A stretch of DNA of 10,446 bases from Euperipatoides rowelli (lineage: Eukaryota; Onychophora; Udeonychophora; Euonychophora; Peripatopsidae), in NCBI GenBank assembly GCA_003024985.2, contig PXIH01S0042114.1; one strand, given 5' to 3'. A program made the position numbers and the translations under genes. Shown piece after piece: positions 1 through 7,319 of the stretch. Numbering within the stretch: position 1 is the first letter of the stretch; the number at the start of each line of letters is the position of its first letter. The notes beneath the pieces are model-generated. The model was not told the origin of the DNA. It searched no databases and saw only the letters and a list, made by a program, of their open reading frames with translations.

Positions 1-189
1 CCCCCTTCCCATTTGAAATTTTTTAGTTAGATACAAAATGGCAGACAACAAGATGGCGGCCGTTCACCTGACACATACCATAAAGGTTCCCCCTCGGCCT
101 AACATGTCCCTATAATTACCAATTCCGGCTATCTACACTCATTTTTATTTTATACGGGATGGTAAGGCACTTTTGAATCACCCTGTATA
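1..189. mobile_element. Right end of a truncated Tc1/mariner-like DNA element
   Basis: The stretch ends in CACCCTGTATA (179-189), a terminus often seen in insect Tc1/mariner-type elements, whose inverted repeats begin TATACAGGGTG. The sequence before it holds two ATGGC-type motifs (39-42 and CAAGATGGCGGCC at 49-61), and such GC-richer tails are familiar next to this terminus. The orientation of the terminus means the element lies to the left and is cut off by the window start. No transposase reading is present here. The inverted-repeat sequence is what I see; the family is recalled from known insect elements. It matches TATAGAGGGT at 881-890 in inverted orientation at 9 of 10 bases, but those two ends face away from each other and so belong to two elements. 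Confidence 0.5.
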
Positions 190-880
190 TTAAGTAGAAG
201 AAAAAAACACTGTTTGGGGAATGATTCCGGTTCCAGGTCAAAGAACATTCCCTATTTCTTAAAGATAGAGAGGAAGGTTTTTTTTTACTTACATAATGGT
301 ATTATGACATCATACCACACCAGGTGACACAGAGGTCAAATAATTATGCACAAAAAAGTGTTTTTATCACTTATAGTTTAGGCTCTACTCAATTCTGGTT
401 ATCTGTAAAAATGTATATCAATGGGTCACTTCTGACCAAAGATGACCAACTACCTGTTCCTGTTTCTTAATATGAGGTACTTATATACCCATATGTGGTA
501 TGATGATACCAAATTGCAAGATGGTTGCCCATCCTGTTCCGGATCAAAGGCATATTCTGGTTCAGGATCAAAGGTCCCTTCCAGTATTTCTAGAACACTC
601 CAGTTTGTTTAAAATGGTAGCACTTCCAGTACAGTAGGAACCAAAAATGTTGTCATATCTAAGATGTGGCACTTTCAGTTTCTATTTTAACCCTTCTGAT
701 TTAAGGTCAACGTTCACTTATGGTATTTCAGGAACAATCCAAAACTTTTCAAGATGTCAGAACTTCTGGTTCCATTTAAACAACTTTCATTTATGGGTCA
801 AAGTTCACTTATAGTTCAAAGGAGTTATTCACATTATAGTAACATGTGAAAATAAAATCATGTGAAATGTCAAATCTCAA
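190..880. repeat. Degenerate modular repeat of about 45-50 bp
   Basis: This non-coding stretch is built from diverged modules. One module type starts near AAGATGG and runs into a CACTTCCAGT-like core (starts at 518, 611, 661 and 751). The other starts near GGTCAAAGTTCACTT (starts near 565, 703 and 795). The clearest pair is AAGGTCAACGTTCACTTATGG at 703 and GGGTCAAAGTTCACTTATAG at 795, 92 bp apart; the 661 and 751 copies are 90 bp apart, so two modules make a composite of about 92 bp. The pattern is clearest at 510-812 and fades to the left. There is no coding signal. It may be an old satellite or the internal repeats of a DNA transposon. Confidence 0.5.
795..807 (+). promoter_or_regulatory. 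DR1-type nuclear receptor motif
   Basis: GGGTCA, one base, then AGTTCA: two direct half-sites of the AGGTCA type with a one-base spacer, the pattern bound by HNF4 and RXR-type receptors. Other AGGTCA half-sites lie at 235-240, 333-338 and 704-709. They are repeat-borne, so a regulatory role is only a possibility. Confidence 0.25.
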
Positions 881-1562
881 TATAGAGGGTATCCTGTGAT
901 TCGACAGACATAGATTAAGGGTGTATTCCTAAGCTCAAATCAAAAATATTATTACACATATGCCTGAAACTCAATGCTAAAAATGTTATGGGTGATATTA
1001 TGTATTATACAATAATTCACGTTTGGTTAATTGTAATTCATTTTACGTTTTTTTTATTTATTTATTTATTCTATTTTTAACATTTATCTTTCATTGTCAT
1101 GTTAATTTGCTAATGGCTACATTTACAAATCATGAATATACCAATATCCACTTTGTTTATGGATTCAGTGATGGAAATTGTCAAGAGATGCAGTGGATGA
1201 ACATCGGCAGAGGTTCCCTGCTTGAAGAATTCCCTATGAGAGCATGTTCAGCAATGTGCTTCAGCATTTAATGGAAAATGGTTCATTTCCTAAATCGACT
1301 GCAGAATATCCCATACAACAAAAACTTGAAGAGGAAGCTATTCTTAACATGGTCGAAAACAGACCCTCTAATAGCGTGCAAAGAATATCCAACCATGTTG
1401 GTGTTAATCGAATGAAGGTATGGAGAACATACACAGTTTGCCATTGTATTCATATCAAATCCAATATGTCCAAGCTTTACAGCCAGCAGACTATGCAGCA
1501 TGTGTGGCCTTTTGTCGTTGGATGATGGAACACCACCAGATTAAATCAAATGAATTTATATA

Positions 1563-1570
1563 TCTTAGAG
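1563..1570. repeat. Target site duplication, left copy
   Basis: TCTTAGAG directly precedes the CAGGG terminus of the hAT-like insertion. The second copy is at 2000-2007. Confidence 0.7.
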
Positions 1571-1999
1571 CAGGGTTTCCCAACATAATGTACTCTAGCC
1601 TAGAGCACATTCTAAAATACCGGTAGGGTGGCGGGCTCCATTTTATATTTTCCGTAATGACAAAAATATATGCGAAGATGTCAAAAACCCGGTAGAATCT
1701 TGATGGTATCACCTGTATTTAGTAAATTCTCTAACTATCCCCACCACTACACAATTTGGCCATCTGTGTGCATTGCACTCAAATTCGTCAGCGTTAACTT
1801 GGCACAAAAGATGGAATTAAAGAGTTGATTTACAAGCCTAAAATTGGTTGCCTAACTACTCACAATCTAAATCAATGGGATTCGGATGCTGCCACGTTAA
1901 TGTGGACAAGCTTTCATTCTGTGGTCGAACATTGGTGGCAACACACAAATCGATTGATGTGCACCATGGTTCCTGCAGGCACAGGGATGGGAATCCCCG
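1571..1999. mobile_element. hAT-like non-autonomous element (429 bp) inside the transposase
   Basis: The left end reads CAGGGTTTCCCAAC and the inverse of the right end reads CGGGGATTCCCATC, identical at 11 of 14 bases. Directly outside lie perfect 8-bp copies of TCTTAGAG (1563-1570 and 2000-2007). An 8-bp duplication together with a terminus starting CAGGG is the signature of the hAT superfamily. The length of 429 bp is a multiple of three, so the host transposase frame is the same on both sides, and transposase-like reading (EHHYNMLS) seems to resume immediately after the right duplicate. The element encodes no recognisable transposase and would have depended on one supplied from elsewhere. 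A reading from 1825 crosses its right boundary and so is not a real gene of the element. Confidence 0.7.
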
Positions 2000-2007
2000 T
2001 CTTAGAG
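2000..2007. repeat. Target site duplication, right copy
   Basis: TCTTAGAG directly follows the right terminus of the hAT-like insertion and is identical to 1563-1570. Confidence 0.7.
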
Positions 2008-2735
2008 AACACCACTATAACATGCTTTCTATATGATGGTATAGATGTTTCTTCAAAAATTAGTATATCTTACATAATTTATACATCTATATTATTAATT
2101 TATTATTAATTTAGGAATTTAAATTAAATAAACCTAATTATAGCAATTTACAAAAGAGTGCATACTGCCTTCAGGTCCTGAATGAAAGTTTGATTAAATA
2201 TTTAACTAATCTTTTCCTTGTTGAATGAAGTCAAATAAAGGACATGTTAGGACAACTCATTCTTCCCTCAGTGTCAGTCCCGGATGGCAACTTTCACTTA
2301 TTTTACCTACAAGATGGGTGCCACCTCATTATGGGCTGCAAGTTCATCAGTAACTTGATGAACACTTTCCTGGTCAATGGATTGGTCGACGTGGGCCAGT
2401 AGAATGGTTGCCAGATCACCTGATTTATCACCATTGGACTTTTACCTGTGGGGTCATATAAAGGCAATGGTAAATGGAGAAAAGATTAGGGATCTGGATA
2501 ATTTGGAACAACAGATATAACATGCATGTGCACAAATCACACCTGAGACATTGATTTATGTTCATACAGCTTAGGAGACACATCTGCATACATGCATAGC
2601 GCAACACAGCCAGCACTTTGAAAACATTTTGTAAGAGATAAATGTGAGTTACATGTGATTTTAACTTCATAATTCGAATTGATCCCAAATTTGCCATTTA
2701 TTTATTAGTTTTCCCAACATGCTATCATTTTCTAC

Positions 2736-2796
2736 AAAATTATTCTGCAATTCATTATTCTAATTTGTAATGAATAATGAATTACAGAATAATTTT
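2736..2796. repeat. Near-perfect 61-bp inverted repeat (hairpin)
   Basis: Two 25-base arms (2736-2760 and 2772-2796) are complementary at 24 of 25 positions; the one exception is a G-T-type mismatch at the C in TTCTGCAATT against the A in AATTACAGAA. The loop is 11 bases (2761-2771). It lies between the mariner-like transposase stop and the TA-flanked element. There is no poly-T tract or gene context pointing to a terminator. I saw no flanking target duplication. Confidence 0.75.
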
Positions 2797-2845
2797 TATT
2801 TACTGCAAAATCACTTGATGTTAAGCACCTCTAATGCACTCATTA

Positions 2846-2878
2846 GGGCACTGAGAGTTAGAATATAGTTTCTGGTTA
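2846..2878 (+). repeat. Left terminal inverted repeat
   Basis: Pairs with 3743-3775 at 29 of 33 positions. All four mismatches fall between bases 8 and 15, leaving a perfect outer 7 bases and a perfect inner 18 bases. Confidence 0.8.
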
Positions 2879-3742
2879 TTCATTTTCAAATATTGGACGT
2901 GGAGTTTTTTTTTTTATTATTAACCCAGATTTTTAGATGAGGGAAAAATAAAAAAAGTAAAATTTTAAGAAACCTCTAGGCCTATAAATTTTAATATTAA
3001 AAATTAAACCTCCTTAAGATTTTTTTTTAATAGGCTATAAACAGAATCCTTTGAAGAGGGGTGGTCTTAGAAATGTGGAATGATAGAAGTGGAAAATGAT
3101 TGTGAATTAATGCATATATTTTTATTGTAATATTATTTACTTTCTGTATAATTTTAGCTTGTATTGTTGTTTCCGGATTTCTTTAAATTAAGTTGGCTCA
3201 ATAAATTATATTTACATTTTCTTTACCAGAAAAAAAACTTGTTAGCTTACGGATAATTATTTAACTAGCTACTTTGGAAAATATCATCTTAAACTTTATA
3301 TTCTATAGAAACTGAGAAATAATAATTGAGTTAAAAATATATTTATTTCTATATTTTATTAAAATAAATTTTACATTAATAATTCTAAAAATATATTACT
3401 ATAATAAGTTAAGGACTAGCCTACCATTATTTTTAATGTGCGAGTGAAGTTGATTCTTGACCACGCCCCGCTACATTTTCATGTCAGCTGATAGGAAAGT
3501 CACCTCCCTATACCGCCATTCACTTACTTTACTAATCTCTAGTATTATTTTATGCATGTTCAATTTAATAACTATGCTAGGTTATACTGCAAATTTATTT
3601 GCATTGTAATTATATTTTTATAACCAAACAAAAACTTTCTTAATATATGGAAAGAATCTGATGCGAGCGGAACTTTTTCATTTTTACAAAAAAATAGCAT
3701 AAAAAAACATTTGATGCGGTATAAAAATTTTGACGTGGGCGG

Positions 3743-3775
3743 TAACCAGAAACTATATTCAACCTTTTAGTGCCC
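3743..3775 (-). repeat. Right terminal inverted repeat
   Basis: Inverse copy of 2846-2878. It is followed by TAATTAAAT, so TA is the minimal flanking duplication. Confidence 0.8.
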
Positions 3776-4470
3776 TAATTAAATGTTATACACTATATTT
3801 CATTTAGTATTGATGTCCTGATGTGTTTTTGGCTAACTTCCCAATAACCACGGTTGTATTATATTCTTTCAGTTATTAATGTTAACTTCATAAACTAAAT
3901 AAAATGTTTTATAGATAAACATTAAAATACAAATTTATGCAAAAATTTTACCTATCGGTTTTGTGTTTGTGAAAATGTTTCTACTTATTGAATGACTATC
4001 ACTTAAAAGTGTTGCATCTAAGAAACTAGGTAGCACAATAGGTGAATAAGTTACGTTATTCAGAGATAATCGACATAATATGAGCTCAAGATATTCTTAA
4101 GAGTTCTAAACTAAAATAGTTCAAATCAAGCCAACTTATTTGTAAACATTCGCTTGGTTGACTGCCGTCAGACTATTCAACGCTTGTGTTAGCTGGAATG
4201 CATGTCCCAATTTTTTTTACTTCACAAATGGTTTGAGAAGGAGAACAAAGATAGTGTTACTTTTTAATCATGTTTATGGTGATTTAAATCTTATAAAATA
4301 TCATCCCAATCAGTCATTTCTGGATTTGAAACATGACTACTATCATAATACATAACCATTCTTACTACTTCGGGCATCGCTAGTGTTCTTAATGACCTAT
4401 ACCTTATGGTTAGCATTCATTGATCTATCAATTTTTATATCTGTATATCATATTTTTTAAAGGTTTAATT
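3776..4470. other. AT-rich stretch with nothing recognised
   Basis: There is no repeat with visible termini and no protein reading I can support. A 65-codon reading at 4158-4355 has no family motif I recognise and is the length expected by chance. Confidence 0.5.
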
Positions 4471-4474
4471 GGCA

Positions 4475-4536
4475 TTAGGGGCATCTAGAGGAGGGAGAGT
4501 GGAAAGAGGGGCATTTGCCCCTTGCCCTGGAAAAAC
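4475..4536. repeat. Interspersed GGGGCATTTGCCCC repeat, copy A
   Basis: A purine-rich stretch (AGAGGAGGGAGAG) leads into the 14-base inverted repeat GGGGCATTTGCCCC (4508-4521) and then a CCCTGGAAAA motif. The layout returns in diverged form at 7261-7319. Such G-rich, palindromic sequences stand out sharply from the AT-rich background and are probably an end or core of an interspersed repeat. I cannot assign a family. Confidence 0.45.
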
Positions 4537-4643
4537 AATGGCAGTTTAGTTTTATTAGCTTATATGGTATGGGTAAAATGTCAATTTTGTTCTAAAGTTT
4601 TAATGTTGAAATAATTTATACATACCACACCATAGCCTCTATT

Positions 4644-4837
4644 TGAGTTGTTTCGATTTGAGTCATTTTGATTTGAGTCATTTTGTCATTGAGTAATTGG
4701 TAAATAAAGCCTATTTTTTTTCATTTTGAGTCATTTGTTATATCATTGAGTCATTTGTTTCATCATTGAGTCATTTGTTTCTTCATTGAGTCATTTGTTT
4801 TCATCATTGAGTCATTTGTTTCATCATTGAGTCATTN
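4644..4837. repeat. Minisatellite, 20-bp unit containing TGAGTCA
   Basis: From 4731 to 4837 the unit TCATTTGTTTCATCATTGAG repeats about 5.3 times (units start at 4731, 4751, 4771, 4791 and 4812; the fourth has one extra T). Less regular copies reach back to about 4644. Each unit boundary creates TGAGTCA, present exactly at 4659, 4674, 4727, 4747, 4767, 4787, 4808 and 4828, with degenerate forms TGAGTTG (4644) and TGAGTAA near 4690. The array ends at the ambiguous base 4837, which may mark a collapsed assembly. TGAGTCA is the AP-1 (Fos/Jun) binding core. Confidence 0.85.
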
Positions 4838-5725
4838 TCTGTAAATTTTAAGGTCTTTTTTATCACCTTTCTTGTATTATAATATTACAACAGCATTACT
4901 CCAACCAAATGGTATATTTCTTTATTTGAATTATTCTGTAAAAGACTGAACACATGTTTTTTTTTCTAGTTCATTCCTCCTCCCTCTGCTTTTATAATCT
5001 CAATTATTATATTGTATTCTCCTGGTGTCTTTCCATTCTTCATGTGTTTCATTGCACAATTAACTTCTTCAGAGAATACATGTGGTACAGCAATAATTTT
5101 TTCACTCAAATTATTTTGTCTTCTTTTAGATATTCCTCCTTAATGTTGGTACTATATGATCCATCTTGATAGATAGAGTGTTTGTAAAATTCTCCAATTC
5201 TTTGTAAAATAAGTTCTTTATTTCTAATATCATTTTTTCTTTTATTGCTATTATTTGTTAACCGTTATCAAACTTTTATTTCCACAATTGTTTTATTACA
5301 AGCTTTCAGATACACTTTCTATCTCTACAATACTATTATTTTCTTCATTGTGGATAATGAATTCAACACCACTCATCTGTCATGATGTATTTCATTGGTG
5401 GTAGAAGATAAGTCCACTCTTGAGTTCTGTTTGTCCATCCCCTTTGCACCTAATCTTACCTAGTCCTAAATAAGCCATTTGATTTTATATAGTTCTTCTA
5501 TTTCATTTGCCTTGCTTAGCTTGCAAGTGTTCGACAATTATATGTGCATAGGGCCAGCAATGTATGGCAGGATAATGGTTTCATCTGGATATTCTTAGCA
5601 CTCTCCGCCATCATCTTCAGATCGCTGCCTTGAACAAGGTCAATCAGGCCTCCAAGAAATAAGGGCCATTTATTTAGTTGTACTTTCATGGTTTTATCTA
5701 GGGCAAAATGGCCATATCTTACCAT
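4838..5725 (-). pseudogene. Non-LTR retrotransposon remnant (endonuclease and start of reverse transcriptase)
   Basis: Read on the minus strand, this region gives fragments, in family order, of the polyprotein that nicks target DNA and copies element RNA into it. From an ATG at 5725 the reading reaches LLALCTYNCRTLAS (end 5519), the start of an endonuclease/exonuclease/phosphatase domain, then a stop. After shifts come EELYKIKW (5498-5475), KIRCKGDGQTELKSG (5457-5413) and MSGVEFIIHNEENN (near 5376-5335). Most of the rest of the endonuclease is missing. ILQRIGEFY (5210-5184) belongs to the linker, and EEVNCAMKHMKNGKTPG (5070-5020) and AVVIL, stop, YKKGDKKDLK (4894-4847) to the front of the reverse transcriptase. 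The reading then breaks at 4838, before the catalytic YXDD region. Similar proteins are often labelled craniofacial development protein 2-like or RTE-type; the clade is my recollection and is less certain than the assignment to non-LTR elements. Confidence 0.75.
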
Positions 5726-7260
5726 GATGCCAAGTGGGTGGTGAGTCCTACAGTTTTAAGCAGTGGTCCTGATTATTTGGGATAAACATCTAACCTTCCA
5801 AGGCAGTAAAGGACCAAAGAATTACCATTGGTTTGTTTGTGACTGCTTATTCTATATATTTACAGCTATCCCCCATATCCACATAAGTTATAATGCTAAG
5901 CTCTAAGGATTTATAGAAAGATAGTTTATAAATTTTATTGTAGTCTATGATTCTACAATTTTCAGTAATGTGTTTTTCAAAACATACCTTCATAAATGAT
6001 TTTTTTTGGTTCAAAAGTATTAAATTCAAAATTTATTCTAATAAAAATTACCAGCGATTCCTCAAGACATTAAACTTAAGGAATTTATATTAACTTATAG
6101 TTTAAAAATTTTATTAGCTGATGGTAACATTTTGCTATAATGATAAAGAAATATTCTAGTATATATGAATGTGAGTTGTCATATATGGTTCACACAATTT
6201 TACCAATCTTAGAAGAAAATATAAATGGATCCTGGTTTGTTGTTGGTCTGTGACCAAGATGTAAATGATATTTCCAGCTTGGAGGTCATCTGGGTATGAT
6301 GTTAATGGGGAAATTTTAAGTATGAGTATTTATGTATATGGTATTTTTGCTGACACATTTTTCATACAAGATAAAAAAATTGGGGTTGACATGGTAGTCA
6401 ATTTTTATAATATATTACTGATATGAGAGGGATTTGGGAAATAACACTCTTAATTTCAGATGCAATATCTGAGAATGTCTAGGATGGTTGGTAATGGTCA
6501 ACTTGAATGTAAATGACATCTTGTGAAATACATTTATAGAAATTTGAAAATTTTCCAAAGATTACTTAGGTTTAATGAAAGGTTTAGGAAAACTGACTAT
6601 GGAAAAATGTTGTTCTAGGGATTCTGCACCAAATGCTACCAATTTTTTAGTCAATCCATCCAGAACTGATGTATTGTGGCTAAAGCATATATTCAGATTG
6701 TGATGACACAACATATTAAAATTTTATATTTTACTAACTTGAGTCTAAGAAAATAATATGAAAATCTATAATCTAATTTGGAGTAGAGTGAGGGGTAATT
6801 TTCTATAATGCACCTGAACCTAATTTACAAATGAAAACATTAATTCAAAAAATTATAATCAATATCAAGGATAGAATGTTGAGGTGCCCAATTGATCAGT
6901 GGGCTAGTACTATAATAAAGCTGACTGAGCTTTTTTTAATAAAAGTACCAATCTCTATGAACCAAGATTTAACATCAGTAACATTATCCATTAAATAATT
7001 GCTAAGCTATAACTTTGAATAAGAATAGAAAAAAATAATGTCACTATTTCATATGGTTTGGCAAAATAAATAAACGTCTGAAAATATACATTATATACTT
7101 TAATCACTTTTCATTTACAAAACGATTTTTAAAACAATGCAAGTATTTGAGTACTAGATGAGGCCTGTACACCGTTTGACTAAATAGCTTTCATGAAGCT
7201 TACTGTTTTACTTTTTAATTTTGCTTAACAAGATAGACCTACTTCTGATTTGATCACAAG
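5726..7260. other. Non-coding AT-rich stretch; possible retroelement leader at its left edge
   Basis: The first hundred bases or so may be the untranslated leader of the minus-strand retroelement, being less AT-rich (5726-5830). Beyond that I see no gene, no inverted repeat with flanking duplication and no tandem array. Two loosely similar stretches, near 6245-6275 and 6484-6520, share ATGTAAATGA but are too diverged to call a repeat. Confidence 0.45.
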
Positions 7261-7319
7261 AAAGGGCATATGCAAGGGAGGGAGGCAAGGAGGGGCAGTT
7301 GCTGCTCTCCTGGAAAATT
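7261..7319. repeat. Interspersed G-rich repeat, copy B
   Basis: AAAGGGCATATGCAAGGGAGGG, then GAGGGGCAGTTGC and CTCCTGGAAAA, repeats the layout of 4475-4536 in the same orientation. The inner palindrome has decayed here (GCAGTTGCTGC). Similarity by eye is around 70 percent and does not clearly extend into the flanks. Confidence 0.4.

Larger units (their letters stand above)
1113..2634 (+). pseudogene. Tc1/mariner-like transposase, broken by frameshifts, stops and an insertion
   Basis: The protein would cut and paste its own element through a helix-turn-helix DNA-binding part and a DDE/DDD nuclease. Its start is ATG at 1113 (MATFTNHEY, then NIHFVYGFSDGN). At about 1185 the reading shifts frame to DEHRQRFPA, meets a stop near 1223, and continues as YESMFSNVLQHLMENGSFP. 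A helix-turn-helix-like stretch follows (EEAILNMVENRPSNS to about 1415). A second shift near 1418 leads to ALQPADYAACVAFCRWMM, ending at the hAT-like insertion (1571-1999). The catalytic domain resumes with an LQDG motif (2307-2318), PPHYGLQVHQ, a stop, GQWIGRRGPVEW, another shift near 2418 and PDLSPLDFYLWGHIK, and finishes at QHFENIL, stop at 2632. The first catalytic aspartate is not recognisable. The last two candidate aspartates (2313-2315 and 2437-2439) are about 40 codons apart, a value blurred by the frameshifts. About 80 codons before LQDG appear lost. This is a clear pseudogene. Confidence 0.85.
881..2700 (+). mobile_element. Decayed Tc1/mariner-superfamily transposon
   Basis: The element is recognised by its transposase remnant (1113-2634, described separately). 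The left end is placed at TATAGAGGGT (881-890), which differs by one base from the inverse of the CACCCTGTATA terminus found at 179-189. An AT-rich leader of about 220 bp, ending in a T-rich stretch, precedes the transposase start codon. I could not find a matching right terminus after the transposase stop; the hairpin at 2736-2796 and the TA-flanked element at 2846 lie there, so the right end is lost or unrecognisable and 2700 is only approximate. The body carries a hAT-like insertion at 1571-1999. The element cannot be autonomous. Confidence 0.6.
2846..3775. mobile_element. TA-flanked DNA element with 33-bp terminal inverted repeats (930 bp)
   Basis: The left end (2846-2878) begins GGGCACTGAGAGTTAG and contains GAATATAGTTTCTGGTTA. 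The inverse of the right end (3743-3775) begins GGGCACTAAAAGGTTG and contains the same 18-base core; 29 of 33 bases match. TA flanks both ends (2844-2845 and 3776-3777). The match can be extended outwards to ATTA on each side, so the exact boundary and duplication are uncertain; TA would suit a Tc1/mariner-type mobiliser. The interior is very AT-rich with one GC-richer patch near 3460-3530 (CCACGCCCC, and GCTACATTTTCATGTCAGC). There is no coding reading, so the element is non-autonomous. I do not recognise the family. Confidence 0.75.

Noticed and set aside
1283-1712. Minus-strand readings at 1283-1501 and 1491-1712
   Set aside because: They are antisense to the transposase remnant, and the second crosses the left boundary of the hAT-like insertion. 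They have no motif of their own.
2428-2697. 89-codon reading on the minus strand
   Set aside because: It is the antisense shadow of the transposase 3' end, where the plus strand carries clear family motifs (PDLSPLDFYLWGHIK, QHFENIL).
4158-4355. 65-codon reading on the plus strand
   Set aside because: No recognisable domain or repeat context; the length is compatible with chance.
4731-4837. CRISPR-like array
   Set aside because: The 20-bp units are directly contiguous with no unique spacers, and the setting is eukaryotic. It is a minisatellite.
4954-5169. 71-codon hydrophobic reading on the plus strand
   Set aside because: It is antisense to the retrotransposon remnant; the hydrophobic look comes from T-rich codons opposite A-rich coding sequence.
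5847-6029. 60-codon reading on the minus strand
   Set aside because: AT-rich, no motif, and not linked by any visible family signal to the adjacent retroelement.
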